From contig OX421506.1 in assembly GCA_949126835.1 (NCBI GenBank), forward strand, positions 25,567,301-25,631,300: 64,000 nucleotides of DNA. Direction: 5' to 3'. Source of the DNA: Anisus vortex. Taxonomy: Eukaryota > Mollusca > Gastropoda > Planorbidae. Below the pieces are notes generated by a model, which was given only the letters and a program-made list of their open reading frames with translations, was not told where the DNA came from and made no database searches. Of the stretch, positions 11,370 through 22,344 are shown one piece after another. Each line of letters begins with the position of its first letter. Position 1 is the stretch's first letter. Both the position numbers and the translations under genes were made by a program.

Positions 11370-12584
11370 TCGCACAAGATCAATAGTTCAAATTCATCAT
11401 GTTTCCCTCATCAGCTTAGTGAATAGAGTCATTGTCTGAACATTCGTTTTTAAAATATTGACTTGTATGTAGAAATCTCTGCTGACCCATGCATACCGTG
11501 GATTGAACTCTTTCTGGAAGGCAATCAACTGCAATAATACAGTTCCATCGCTAAGCTATAAAATAATATATTGCTTGAAATCTGGTCATTGTATTACTAA
11601 TCACCATTACCTCCTTGAAAGTGAACATTCAATAAATGCATTATATTTAAAGGAAATTAAACATTAATTTGGGAACTAAAATGCTCCCTTCCCTGAAAAA
11701 AAATTGTCTATTGAAAAAATTAATAGCATTTTATAAAAAATTTCATGATGTCTACAAGGGCTAATCTCACGACTCTTAAATGTTCATTAAATGTTTGCAT
11801 TTATTGTCCCTCTTATCTTATAAAATTGTTCAATATTTAGTTGGTTTTTTCCTATTTGAATCTTATGATATTGACCAATAAAGGTGAATTTAGGTAGTTT
11901 CAGTAATCATCACTTTACACCATGAGATTAAAATTTAATAAGGATACTATAAATATGTTTATTCTAAATCAGTAGTTTAAAAGCTATAACATTAAATCTT
12001 TGGTAGACTATTAATTCCACAAGCTGTTATGATTATTTGGTGATACCATTCCCTACATGACAAATATTGCCATGCATTCAAATATATTTCTTAAAAATAA
12101 GTTTAGGAAAAAAAAAAATAATGAATAATAATAATAATAATAATGAAGCTTATATAGCGCATATCCCGCAATCAGTTCTATGCGCTTAACAATTACATCT
12201 ACAATTACAATTACAATTACAATTAACGATGATAACAATAACAGACAAATGTTTAAAAATGTAAGTGGGCTAGGAGTCAATAATAAACAGGTGAGTCTTG
12301 AGTCCGGTCTTGAAAATGTAAAAGTTCGAGCTTTGTCGCAGCTGGAGTGGCAGGGTGTTCCATGCAGAGGGGCCGGAGTAGGTGAAGGCCCGCTGACCAG
12401 CTGTCACGAGTTTTGTCCGCGGGATCGTCAAATTGAGTTTGTGAGCAGCCGATCGAAGTGGGCGTGGTTTTGTATACATTTCCAGACAGGAAATTAGATA
12501 ATCCGGGGCATTCATTTACATCAAGTCATTTAAATATGCTGAGTGTGATCTTGCAGTAAATTGCAGTGGCGGGCGTAATGGTAT
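11370..12584. repeat. duplicated segment P, unit 1
   Basis: Direct similarity to 58420-59134, from 'gatttcgcac' through 'agtgaatagagtcattgtct', 'caatcaactgcaataatac' and 'gcttgaaatctggtcatt' to 'ggtatgtaagacacaca', which here is split by Element 2. There is no gene. A LINE fragment at 12121-12510 is present in this copy and absent from the other. Confidence 0.75.
12121..12510 (-). mobile_element. 5'-truncated LINE 3' end, same family as 36556-37352
   Basis: The minus strand encodes the last part of an L2/CR1-like ORF2 (APDYLISCLEMYTKPRPL, then SAWNTLPLQLRQ and a TGLKTHLF end). A 3' UTR with 'tatagcgcatatcccgc' and an (ATT)n tail follow. It is nearly identical to the matching part of 36556-37352, but broken off at 12510. 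Confidence 0.85.
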
Positions 12585-13209
12585 TGTTACGAATATCGGT
12601 CATAAATGAATGACGTAGTAAGGCATTGACCTCTTAACAAGTGCGTATCAGAGTCCAAAGCGACCAAGGTTTGACCTTTATGCCCTGAGGGCAGTTTAAA
12701 TAAAATAATTCGTTCAAATCCCGTGGAAATTGGAGGATAATTCTGGATCGTAGTATTCTATAGAGAAAGAGGTTAAAATGCGTATTAAGACCCTGTAGAA
12801 TCTTCGATGTTCGTTTTCTTTGTAAAGTCCCGACCTCCTTAAAGTTAGTTCAGTTCGGAAGTTTGTCGAGTGAAGTCGCTATATTCATTTGTATATTGTA
12901 TGCCATTGTATTGAAACTTATGTTGCCATCAGTTGATGAAGTTTATTGATCGTTTATATTGAGTCTACAATTTAAATAAAATTGTTTATTCAACAACTGG
13001 AGTTGTTTGATCTATCATTGTTGAGAAAGGTGTTGAAGATAATTATCACGAATATAACTACATTGCTGCATAGACCTGTCAGTCAAGGAACCCCTAGCTT
13101 GGGCTACAGATTAGCAGAATCTAGAGACTTCTAATAAAGATACAACTATATTCATTGAATCCGATTTAACGAGTCGTAATAATAGTCATCATAATAGAGG
13201 GCCATAACA
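12585..13209 (+). repeat. Element 2 5' LTR
   Basis: 625 bp, starting TGTTACGAAT and ending CATAACA. The visible difference from the 3' LTR is A in 'cccgtggaaattgg' where the other copy has G. Confidence 0.95.
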
Positions 13210-13384
13210 ATTTGCGGGCTTGCGTCCGATATAGTTGTATAGTGAAGCATATATTCAAGTTGTGTTGTGTTGTGTGTTGGAGCAGTGACCTACTGAGCAA
13301 GCCTAAGAACGCTGAAATTATTCTTCCGATTGGAAAAACGTAAGTTGGAAAAATTTACCACTTTATAAATCTCTTAACTAAAGA
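13210..13384 (+). other. Element 2 leader with atypical primer site
   Basis: Directly after the LTR comes 'tttgcgggcttgcgtccga', placed like the Element 1 primer site but with TGC in place of the canonical TGG (a complement to tRNA-CCA). The primer tRNA is not identified. Confidence 0.45.
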
Positions 13385-16117
13385 ATGGAATTTATTGAAA
13401 ATCCAGAAGAAGAAGTTCTGAAAACTTTATCAATAAAGAAGTTAAAAGAGATCGCTGAGATCTTAAAGATAGAAGTTACGGAGACTACACCATCGAGGAC
13501 TGTGTTGACACAGCAGATAAAAGATGTGTTGATTGCGAGTGGCAAGTTGAAAGTAGAATCAAGCGCGGAGGGATATCAAGTTGAAGGTCAGATGTCTGAA
13601 CAGTTGCGATTTCAGCTAGAAATGAAACGGTTTGAGATGGAACAAAAACGTTTGGAAATAGAAGAAAAACGTCTTGAGATGGAAGATAAGAAAAGTCAAA
13701 GAGAAAGTCAGGAAAGAATAGAACTGGCGAAGATAGGCGCTACTAAAAAAGAATCTCATAATGATGTAGAGATGGCCAGATGGAAAAAGCTAGTCCCTAC
13801 CTACATTGATAAAGAAAGTGAAATAGCTAATTTCTTCCAGACCTTTGAAATTTCTTGCAGAGATTTTAAGTTCCCAGAAGATAAATGGGGAATATTAGTC
13901 AGAACAGCTTTTACTCAGGGAAGGGCAAGAGATTGTGTTCTATTATTAAAAGAGGAGAATTTAAATGATTATGAAATCATTAAAGACACTGTACTTAAAG
14001 CCTATAACCAAATACCAGAAAGTTATCGGAAAAGGTTCCGTCAGTACACAATGTCCCCTTACCAAACACACTTAGACTTCCTTCGAGCAGAAGAAAAGTT
14101 AATGGATCAGTGGATAAAATCCAGAAATATCTCCACCTTAAAAGAAATGAAAGATATCATTCTCTTAGAAGATTTTATTAACAAAGTGAGGCCGGATATA
14201 AGAATGTATTTATCCGAGCGTGATATCACTGACCCACATAAGGCTGCTGATTTAGCTGAACAGTACACACTGTGTCATAGGACAGCTAGTGAGAAGAATT
14301 TTAATAGGGCACAACGGCAAGCAGAAAACACACAACAACAACATCGTGAAAAAGAGCATTTTGTGAAACAAAATGATGTTAATAAAAAACCTGTCTACAA
14401 AAACGTCCAATGTACTTTTTGTAAAAGAACAGGACATAGCATTGAAGACTGTTGGAGTATACGAAGCGACAAAAGACCTAACAAAGTGGTCATGTGTGCT
14501 AGCCATAAACCAATACAGAATGTACAAGAAAGCGAACATACAAACGAACTGAATTCGAAGAAAGATTATTCTAAACCAGAAACACTGAGGGTGGATTTGC
14601 CTGAGAGCAAAAGTCAGAAGGTAGAGAAATCTACAACTGAAGATAATGAGGATAAATATCCTGATTATAAATACAGAATGGCTACTATTGGATTAATTGT
14701 CCAAGTCCACAGAGACGAAAAAGTAGACCAAAGTATTTTTGACTCGAACAAGAGTCTGAAGTCATCGAAAGATGAAACAACACCCGAAAGTCATGGTCAA
14801 GGGAAGAATAAAATTGACACAGGGACCCTGTGCAGTTTTCAACCGTTCATTAGTGAAGGTTGTGTGGCCTTACAAAAGGAAGGACCACTGAAGTCCGTAA
14901 GAATATTACGAGACACAGGAGCATCATTAACACTGCTGCTTAAAGATGTATTACCATTGAATGTGAATACATTGACAGGACAGACTGTCCTATTGAGAGG
15001 TTTTGAATGGAAAGAAGAAATACCTCTACATAGGATATACCTCGCATCTGACTTGGTGACAGGATATGTGACAGTTGGAGTAATATCAACACTTCCTGTT
15101 GAGGGCATATCCGTTATCCTAGCAAATGATTTGGCGAAAGGGAGGGTGAGACCTGAACTGATTGTGAAGGAAAATCCAGACCCTAGTCCTATGGTGGAGA
15201 CAGGAAAAGAAAAAGAACTTTATCCTGTAGGTGATGTCATAAATGGTATGACACCACAGAAAAAGAAAGAAGAAACTATCTCACAAGAAAAGGAAAATAA
15301 AGAAGAAATTCTCCCACGAGAGAAGAAAGAGGAAGAAGAAGTGGAACTAGATACTACTATTTTCTCCATGATTGAAGATTGTCCGAAAGGAAATGAACAA
15401 TCAAAGAAGTCATCGCAAAATGAATTGATTGCTGAACAGAAAGTAGACCCAGAGTTGCTACAGTTGCATGAGAAAGCTGTCGACGAGAAAGAAAATACTA
15501 CTACTGATGTCTATGAACAGATAGACCACAGCATAAACAAACAACAATGCAAACCTGCAGTTGCCGGTACAGATGAAGATTTGAGGAGCATCACTGAAGA
15601 AACGAGTGCGGAGAGCTGGACCGAAACTACCAAAAGCTATGGGTTACCACAATCCATACCGACAGATCGAAGGACCAACTTCGCCCCGGAACTCTTCAAT
15701 CCAGTCCTAAAGAACTTATGCCTGGAGCAGGAGATGTCAACTGAATCCCATCCGGAAAGTCGAGGAGCCTATGGACCAATCTTTGGACCCACTGTCCGAG
15801 GACCACTCAAACTACTTCAAGAAGCATGGCAGACCGAATTGGATCTCCTTGGGCTGAGCAAGTACCTAAATAAGTACATAAATTTTTTGTCTGACATAAC
15901 TGTGTTTGTTAGAAAAAAATTGTACACTGCTCACATGCAGATGCCATTGTTGTGTGATGAAAGAAAGGCAAAAATATTATATCATTTGAAAATGATAAAG
16001 CCTTACCTTCTGAAAACAATTGGAATAAGCTTGATGTTGTTAACATTGTTACTCTTATTTGTAAAATTTATGCCTGGAGTTCAGGATGAATTAAATGACA
16101 AATTCACTGATAGTTAG
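13385..16117 (+). CDS. Gag-protease polyprotein with vestigial integrase (910 aa)
   Basis: A single uninterrupted frame. Residues about 70-120 are a charged coiled-coil-like stretch with repeated 'EKRLEME' steps. About 130-300 is the gag core, collinear with Element 1 (DYEIIKDTVLKAYNQIPESYR). A CCHC knuckle (CTFCKRTGHSIEDC) is near 343, a protease active site (ILRDTGASLTLLL) near 507 and an ISVILANDL block near 580. Residues about 750-830 align with scattered pieces of the Element 1 integrase (YGLPQSIPTDRRTNF, HPESRGAYG, TVRGPLKLLQEAW); the catalytic Glu segment is missing. Near 865 a YHLKMIKPYL motif matches the integrase end. A hydrophobic stretch (about 880-898) and a short tail then replace RT. 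The start at MEFIENPEEE is the first ATG after the leader and aligns with the Element 1 gag start. The frame looks maintained, so a structural Gag and protease are probably made, but not integrase activity. Confidence 0.9.
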   Translation: MEFIENPEEEVLKTLSIKKLKEIAEILKIEVTETTPSRTVLTQQIKDVLIASGKLKVESSAEGYQVEGQMSEQLRFQLEMKRFEMEQKRLEIEEKRLEMEDKKSQRESQERIELAKIGATKKESHNDVEMARWKKLVPTYIDKESEIANFFQTFEISCRDFKFPEDKWGILVRTAFTQGRARDCVLLLKEENLNDYEIIKDTVLKAYNQIPESYRKRFRQYTMSPYQTHLDFLRAEEKLMDQWIKSRNISTLKEMKDIILLEDFINKVRPDIRMYLSERDITDPHKAADLAEQYTLCHRTASEKNFNRAQRQAENTQQQHREKEHFVKQNDVNKKPVYKNVQCTFCKRTGHSIEDCWSIRSDKRPNKVVMCASHKPIQNVQESEHTNELNSKKDYSKPETLRVDLPESKSQKVEKSTTEDNEDKYPDYKYRMATIGLIVQVHRDEKVDQSIFDSNKSLKSSKDETTPESHGQGKNKIDTGTLCSFQPFISEGCVALQKEGPLKSVRILRDTGASLTLLLKDVLPLNVNTLTGQTVLLRGFEWKEEIPLHRIYLASDLVTGYVTVGVISTLPVEGISVILANDLAKGRVRPELIVKENPDPSPMVETGKEKELYPVGDVINGMTPQKKKEETISQEKENKEEILPREKKEEEEVELDTTIFSMIEDCPKGNEQSKKSSQNELIAEQKVDPELLQLHEKAVDEKENTTTDVYEQIDHSINKQQCKPAVAGTDEDLRSITEETSAESWTETTKSYGLPQSIPTDRRTNFAPELFNPVLKNLCLEQEMSTESHPESRGAYGPIFGPTVRGPLKLLQEAWQTELDLLGLSKYLNKYINFLSDITVFVRKKLYTAHMQMPLLCDERKAKILYHLKMIKPYLLKTIGISLMLLTLLLLFVKFMPGVQDELNDKFTDS

Positions 16118-18290
16118 TTACCAAACTTACTATTGTAAAACTAAATCCCTTACTTGTGATGAAAAAGGACTGAGTAAAAGTATTGTTAGAGTAAATATCA
16201 TTGTAGTGTGATATTTCTAAACAAACTTGTTAGGTTGAGCATTTAAAATAATTGCTATAAGAGAAAAAGATCAGTTTTATCCGCAGAATTGGTTTCTAAA
16301 TCAGAGGACATTATAAATGTGGACTGATTATAAGATATGTTTGAGAATCTCTGGAAATGATAATTGAAACATTTGGCAGAGAGGATAATCTGATTGATAA
16401 AGATGTAAATGGTTTTAAGAAAAGAGAATTTTTCTATCACTAAAGTATTGAGAAATGTTTATTATTGTACTATGGAAATTTATTTTATCATGTGCTGTTG
16501 TTGAAATATTGCACTGAGTCAAGATGCAAATTTCTTCTATGTGAATTTATTCATTTATTATATTATCATTGAATGTATGATAATGTAGGGTAAAAAAAAA
16601 AAAAATGTTGCAGCAAGGCAGAACTATGACTAAAAAGAATTCCAAGAAATGTATTATATATGATTTTTCACTTTTAGGATACTGTTACATGAAAAGCAGA
16701 CCAGAAGTGAAACTAATGTAAACTTTGTATCCTTGTTTTGTATAAATTTAGGATGTGCCACTGACTTGACACTGTAAACCAGAATGATTGAGAATGTCAT
16801 GGTTGAGAATTTATAATGTTGACATACCAATGTTCAACTAATGTATGATTAATTAAGGATTTCATGTCAAGATTGTAAAACTAATCTATATTTTTTCTGT
16901 ATTAGTTAAAATAGATTGAATGAATTGTATTGACAAGCAAAAGATTGGGTAGACCTGAACACTGTGGAAGTAACAGGAACCTAGAACTTATGAATAAAAC
17001 CTTTATGGAAAATGGAAAAGAGCAATGTACACCACTGAAAAGATTGGAAATGAAATGTTTTACCACACCAGTCAAACCAGCAGTTTGTTTTGTACATAAA
17101 TTGTTACATTGATTTCGCTATGAAAAAAAAATTAATAGTAGCCTATGCTTAACTCTTTTCTACTTCAATAATATTGTATTTAATGTAATCTAAAGAAAAT
17201 AAGTACTTACTGTGTAGTACTAAGATTGTATGAAGATAATATAACTTGTTTTAATTGATAGTTAATTAAGTAAACTAACCAAATTTGTTTAAGTAAATTC
17301 ATGATTGTCTGAATGTTTCAATTTAACCTGCTACGATGTGAACTCTTTTAAAAAAGAAAATAATGACGTCGAAAGGTCATGGTAAAATGAAAGATTGAAA
17401 TATTTTTAATGATTTTTGCTATAAACTATTTTAATTCGTGAACAGACTATGTTTAATGTTCTCAAAATAATATAAATGAATTTGATTTTGAGATGATAGA
17501 TGTTAAAGAATGCTCATTTAATACGATAACTATTTAATCGCGTAGCAATATTTTTTTTGACCTAGGCTGTGATGAGGTAAATTTGCATAGCGATGTCAAC
17601 ATTGTTAAAATCAATTGAGAATGAGAGAGAGAGAGAGAGAGAGAGAGAAAGGCGGAATTGACCTCAATTTCTGTGTCGCGTCACAGACAGTTGTCTAATG
17701 TGTTAGCCAGCCTACAAACATACTGTCGAAGCAATAAAATTTTGTTGTAAAGTGAAATTAGGTCAGGGCTAGTATTTTTTTTGTTTTGTAATTGAGTTAG
17801 GCCTAGCATGGGTTCTATCAGAACGTTGGGTTTTTTTTTCTCCTTATGAAAAAAAAAAAGTCGTGTCTGAATAGACATTAAGTGATTTTTCTTTTGTTGT
17901 TTGATTACAAATGTAAAAGATATTAGTTTATAATTAAATGGACGAGAGAGGTTTTTATTAACGTGGAATGTTCATGTAATAGAAGTTATTAACTTGTATT
18001 ATATTATATCTATTAAGAATGATTATGTATTTTTCTTGTATACAAGATTTAGATAAACAATTTAATTGTCCATTGTTTTGAATTAAAAATTGAATGATTG
18101 AATGACTATAGTTAAGCCATTTGATAAGATGAACTTATATTGCATATATTATAGGTTATTATTATCAGTTCGATTGAATTATTGGGATCGCCAATTGAAC
18201 TGTATTGTTTTTCCCGGAATATTTTCTTTTATAATTATTCCTTAAAATTAACATTTTTCGTATGGTTAAAATGTAAAGGAAATAATTATA
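16118..18290 (+). other. Element 2 3' non-coding region
   Basis: 2.2 kb of AT-rich sequence between the ORF and the purine tract. It contains an (AG)n microsatellite (about 17622-17648) and several A or T homopolymers. Only frames of about 65 codons or less occur, with no recognised similarity. RT-RNase H, expected here in an autonomous relative, is absent. Confidence 0.7.
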
Positions 18291-18312
18291 AAGCTTTAGA
18301 AGGGGGGGGGGA
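18291..18312 (+). other. Element 2 polypurine tract
   Basis: 'agaaggggggggggga' abuts the 3' LTR, in the position and composition of a plus-strand primer. Confidence 0.8.
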
Positions 18313-18937
18313 TGTTACGAATATCGGTCATAAATGAATGACGTAGTAAGGCATTGACCTCTTAACAAGTGCGTATCAGAGTCCAAAGCGACCAAGGTTT
18401 GACCTTTATGCCCTGAGGGCAGTTTAAATAAAATAATTCGTTCAAATCCCGTGGGAATTGGAGGATAATTCTGGATCGTAGTATTCTATAGAGAAAGAGG
18501 TTAAAATGCGTATTAAGACCCTGTAGAATCTTCGATGTTCGTTTTCTTTGTAAAGTCCCGACCTCCTTAAAGTTAGTTCAGTTCGGAAGTTTGTCGAGTG
18601 AAGTCGCTATATTCATTTGTATATTGTATGCCATTGTATTGAAACTTATGTTGCCATCAGTTGATGAAGTTTATTGATCGTTTATATTGAGTCTACAATT
18701 TAAATAAAATTGTTTATTCAACAACTGGAGTTGTTTGATCTATCATTGTTGAGAAAGGTGTTGAAGATAATTATCACGAATATAACTACATTGCTGCATA
18801 GACCTGTCAGTCAAGGAACCCCTAGCTTGGGCTACAGATTAGCAGAATCTAGAGACTTCTAATAAAGATACAACTATATTCATTGAATCCGATTTAACGA
18901 GTCGTAATAATAGTCATCATAATAGAGGGCCATAACA
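18313..18937 (+). repeat. Element 2 3' LTR
   Basis: 625 bp, nearly identical to the 5' LTR. The duplicate 'gtat' follows. Confidence 0.95.
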
Positions 18938-19594
18938 GTATGTAAGACACACACCCACTAGCCAAAAAGAAAGGTCTTTGAGCTCTATTTAAACAAAACT
19001 ATTTTGTCTCAAATTTTCTCAGTGTCTGAGGCAAGCTGTTTCATAAAGAAGGCGCCACAGATTCAAATGAGGGCCTTCCTAGGTATTTCTTGTCAGCCAC
19101 ACTGGGAATTTTAAGGCGTGACTGTGATGAAGAGCGCAGTTCCCTTGATGGTTCATACTTTGATCTCATTTTTTGAAGGTAGGCCGGAGCAGAGCCATTT
19201 ATACATTCCATAGGCAACTGTTGTAGTCATTGAGCCTTGACCTGATAAGAATGACCGCTATGGTATCGGAATTTCTTCTATTGAGTTTGGGTCTCAGTTG
19301 ATCCTTCTGAACTGGGAGATTTTGAACATGGATAAAGTAATATGCGAGTAAGTCTAATTTAGCTTTGTTTTTTTTTATCATTTGTAATCTGGTTTACCAA
19401 ATAACGCAGATAAACTGCAAGCCCTATGCCAGCAGGTCTATTAGCCCTGGTCAAAACGCCTTACATCAATGCCATTACTGCAACAGACAATGCAGTGCTC
19501 GGATTGAAGTTATTAGCCATATCTGATCCTATTTATAATACCTGAGATGTAGATGACTTTAAATGGTCCTCATCAACATCGATGGACATACAAC
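18938..19594. repeat. duplicated segment Q, unit 1
   Basis: Matches 41895-41942 joined to 43762-44490 in unit 2 ('gtctgaggcaagctgtt', 'gaaggcgccacagattcaaatgag', 'cagttcccttgatgg', 'cctcatcaacatcgatggac'). It holds a decayed minus-strand LINE relic, better preserved at 43817-44107. Several internal stretches are deleted relative to unit 2. No gene. Confidence 0.8.
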
Positions 19595-20533
19595 TAGGGA
19601 TGTTAAACGAAAACCGGAATACCGGATTCCGGTTTTGAATCTGAAAATCGGATTTTTGGTTGGAAGGTAATCATTACTTCAAGTAGCACACCCTTTATTT
19701 TATTTTTTTATTGGTTTTGATGGAAATATTTAAAAAAGAAGTTGGATTCACGCAAAACAATTATTGAAATGCGTTGCTAATACTATTTTATCTCAGATAT
19801 TGTGTTTCTTTTTTTTCTCCAAATACCAACTATGGCTTGCGATAAAAAACAACATCAAACCAAATGTCTGCTCATCGTTTAGATGTGCGCTACTGTTTGA
19901 TGTGCCTCAAGTGCGGCAGGGATTGCCCCTCCAGGGTTGGTCTACACAGCCATTCTCGGCGGTGCAGTTGGATACATCACCCATGAAGCTACACCATCGT
20001 CTCTCGAGACGGACGGATGCCGACGACGACTCTTTGATGTACGCAATGGAGAGAAAAAAGTAGTTTTGTCCTGTGACCCTGAACAATTCGGCTAGACACC
20101 GTGTCTGTGCTTTATTATTAACGGCAGCATTAAATACACATTCTTTTGACTTTTGATTGGCGCTACGTGATCCTATTCAATACATTATTTTACAAGTCTA
20201 AGTCCACGGTGCACAAATTATCACTATTGAAAGCTATTATCGGTTTTAATCAATTAGCCCATATTTTTTTTATTTCTAAAGAATGTTATGGTAAAGTGTA
20301 CAAAATCATAATGTATTCACACAAATCAACCCCTTGAATGCTCTGCAAACACTTATTAAGTTTGAAATATTTTTCAAATACACATACAAAACTACGCTCA
20401 TTTGTCTTTTCCGGCCTGTGACTTGTTACATTGCGGACGGCGGGGGGGGGGGGGGCGAATCGAAATCCGGTTTTAACCCGGTTTTATAGAACCGAAAACC
20501 GGTTTTGAAAACAAACCGGTTTTAACATCCCTA
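19595..20533. mobile_element. non-autonomous hAT-like element
   Basis: The ends are 'tagggatgttaaa' and 'ttttaacatcccta', inverted repeats of hAT type. The flanks are an 8-bp near-duplicate, 'catacaac' (19587-19594) and 'catacagc' (20534-20541). Subterminal stretches rich in 'aaccggtttt' occur at both ends. The insert is missing in unit 2 at about 44495. The internal 900 bp has no transposase frame. Superfamily assignment rests on TIR form and duplication length. Confidence 0.8.
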
Positions 20534-21241
20534 CATACAGCACACACACAATACACACATCTGGGAAACCGGCTGTGTGCTATTCGAATGCAATCGGCAC
20601 AATTTTATCAGTTGTTTATTTGTACACATAATTGGATTTTATACTATTGTAAGTAGAGACAGTTTCTTTCATTTTGCTGAGTTGAAGTACTATGCAATAC
20701 AAAATTCACAACTCATTCAAATTTGAGAGAAAATGCAAACTACAGATTATTTATAAAAGGAGATCTGATAACCATTTTCGTTCTAATTTCAGTCATAAAC
20801 GCAAGACGAGTAAAATTTCATAAGAAAAAAATACTAATATAATATATTTATTTTCTTTAACGAATTTGTCGTCATAACTGGGTTTTACAATGGGAAAGGA
20901 AATGACGAGTGCATGCTTGATACAGTTGACTAGGAAAACGAAGACGGAGTAAAAAGAGAAAAAAGGTGTGAGGGGGGGGGGGAGGCAGTTCCGCAGTGTA
21001 TAAACGGTATTTTCCCATCTAAATAAAAAAAAGCCGAACAAAATTGGTAATATATTGTTATTAATTATAATACCTCCCCCCTTCTCAAAACTGCATTTCA
21101 TTGTTATGCCCCTTTTTTTTAAAAGAGCAGCTGGGAAGAGCTGTTTAATAATAGCCAACTTAAACTTTGTAGTGGAAAACAATAAACCTGTATAATTTGT
21201 CTATGGTGCACTTGCCCATCCATATTAACGTGTAAAAAATG
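20534..21241. repeat. duplicated segment R, unit 1 (first part)
   Basis: Matches 44860-45540 and, from about 20756, 59135-59216 plus 63587-64000. Shared landmarks are 'gggaaaccggctgtgtgctattcgaatgc', 'aacgaatttgtcgtcataact', 'gaaaacgaagacggagtaaaa' and 'gagcagctgggaagagctgttta'. No gene is seen; the 129-codon minus-strand frame at 20793-21182 is not conserved in the other units. Confidence 0.8.
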
Positions 21242-22009
21242 GTTCACAGTCACTTTATCCCCAGACCCTTAATCCTCGTCACTTAATCCATGTCACTTAA
21301 TACTCGAGTCACTTAATCCCCAGACACTTAATTCCCAGACACTTAATCCTAAAAATGCAATTTTAGATATGGTATTATGAAATCAGATCGAAATATAAAC
21401 CATAACAAACACAAAAAAGCTAATAGTTCGATATTCAATTTTTTATTTTGTTATTAAGAGTTTGTGAGGTGAGTGTTTTATTAAATTGGTGTGACAGGTA
21501 AGCTAAAGATCGGAGATAGAGAAGATGATCCATTGACACGTAGCGCTGCACAATGTTGTCAATTCTCATGGCTAATGCAGCAGAGTGGTGTCCTATTTCT
21601 ATCCACCGTCCTATTTATCCGTCGTGCTTTTTATCATCAAAGCAAACGCGGCGCACGGCCGTATCAAACAAAGGTAGAGCCGACCGAGAGTTACCGGTAC
21701 CACCGGTGGCCAAGTTAAATAAACCTTGCCGAGCAATCAAGCCAGAGGCAATACTGAGATAAACGACGACGAAACTTTATACCCTTGACCTTTTTATTTT
21801 CTTATATCTTCAAACGTAGAAATCATCAATTAGAATATCACAGACTAATTAATGTTTTGTTAATTAGTATAATAGATCGTCACAGGAAAGGGCCCTTAAG
21901 TCTAGCATAGACAACTGCTAAAATTGTCAGCCATGCACTACATATTGCTTTAGAAAGGATTAAGTGTCTGGGGATTAGGTGTCTGGGGATAAAGTGACCT
22001 GTCACGGTC
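21242..22009. mobile_element. TIR element with subterminal 'cacttaatcc' repeats
   Basis: An insert missing from segment R in units 2 and 3. The ends share an inverted 'gtcactttatccccagac'. Inside the left end the motif 'cacttaatcc' or 'agacacttaat' recurs at least five times within about 100 bp; inverted copies sit in the right end ('ggattaagtgtctggggatt'). The flanks carry a short 'aaaaatg' duplicate (21235-21241 and 22010-22016). No transposase frame. The family is not assigned. Confidence 0.7.
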
Positions 22010-22016
22010 AAAAATG

Positions 22017-22190
22017 TATTCGAATAAAGTAAAAAGTATTTTAATTTTTTATTTATTTGTGTTCTGTTCGATGGTAAATGCTACACTAACAAAATGCTAG
22101 CCTTCATTATGTTTTTATGTTCTGTACGATGGTAAATGCTACACTAACAAAATGTTAGCCTTCCTAATGTTTATATGTTCTTTTTTTTTT
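22017..22190. repeat. 58-bp tandem repeat, about 2 copies
   Basis: A unit containing 'gatggtaaatgctacactaac' and 'aaaatgctagccttc' occurs twice here and about five times at 45545-45840 in unit 2, so copy number changed after the duplication. Confidence 0.8.
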
Positions 22191-22344
22191 TTTCTGGTTG
22201 TTTCTTTGCCTGTGCTAAAATTAATGATATGCTATGTTTGCATTTCTAAATCAGGTTTTAGGGAATATTATACAAGTTATATATTGCTATTTTATATATG
22301 TGCTATTGGAAGTAAACAGTTTTTAAAATGCCACAATTAAAATG

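Larger units (their letters stand above)
12585..18937 (+). mobile_element. Element 2: young non-autonomous LTR retrotransposon
   Basis: 6.35 kb with two 625-bp LTRs that differ at only about one position by eye, flanked by perfect 4-bp duplicates 'gtat' (12581-12584 and 18938-18941). The empty site is readable at about 59104 in unit 3, where the flanks are continuous. The element has one intact ORF (gag, protease, remnant integrase), no RT or RNase H, 2.2 kb of non-coding DNA and a G-rich purine tract. Its gag is homologous to that of Element 1, and both start TGTTACG with a 4-bp duplication, so an Element 1-like relative could supply the missing enzymes (inference). Confidence 0.92.

Noticed and set aside
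12690..12730. tRNA-like 'gttcaaatccc' box in the Element 2 LTR
   Set aside because: No matching A box or cloverleaf arms at the right spacing; it lies inside an LTR.
20793..21182. 129-codon minus-strand frame as a host gene
   Set aside because: It lies in segment R, and the equivalent sequence in units 2 and 3 is interrupted by indels and stops.
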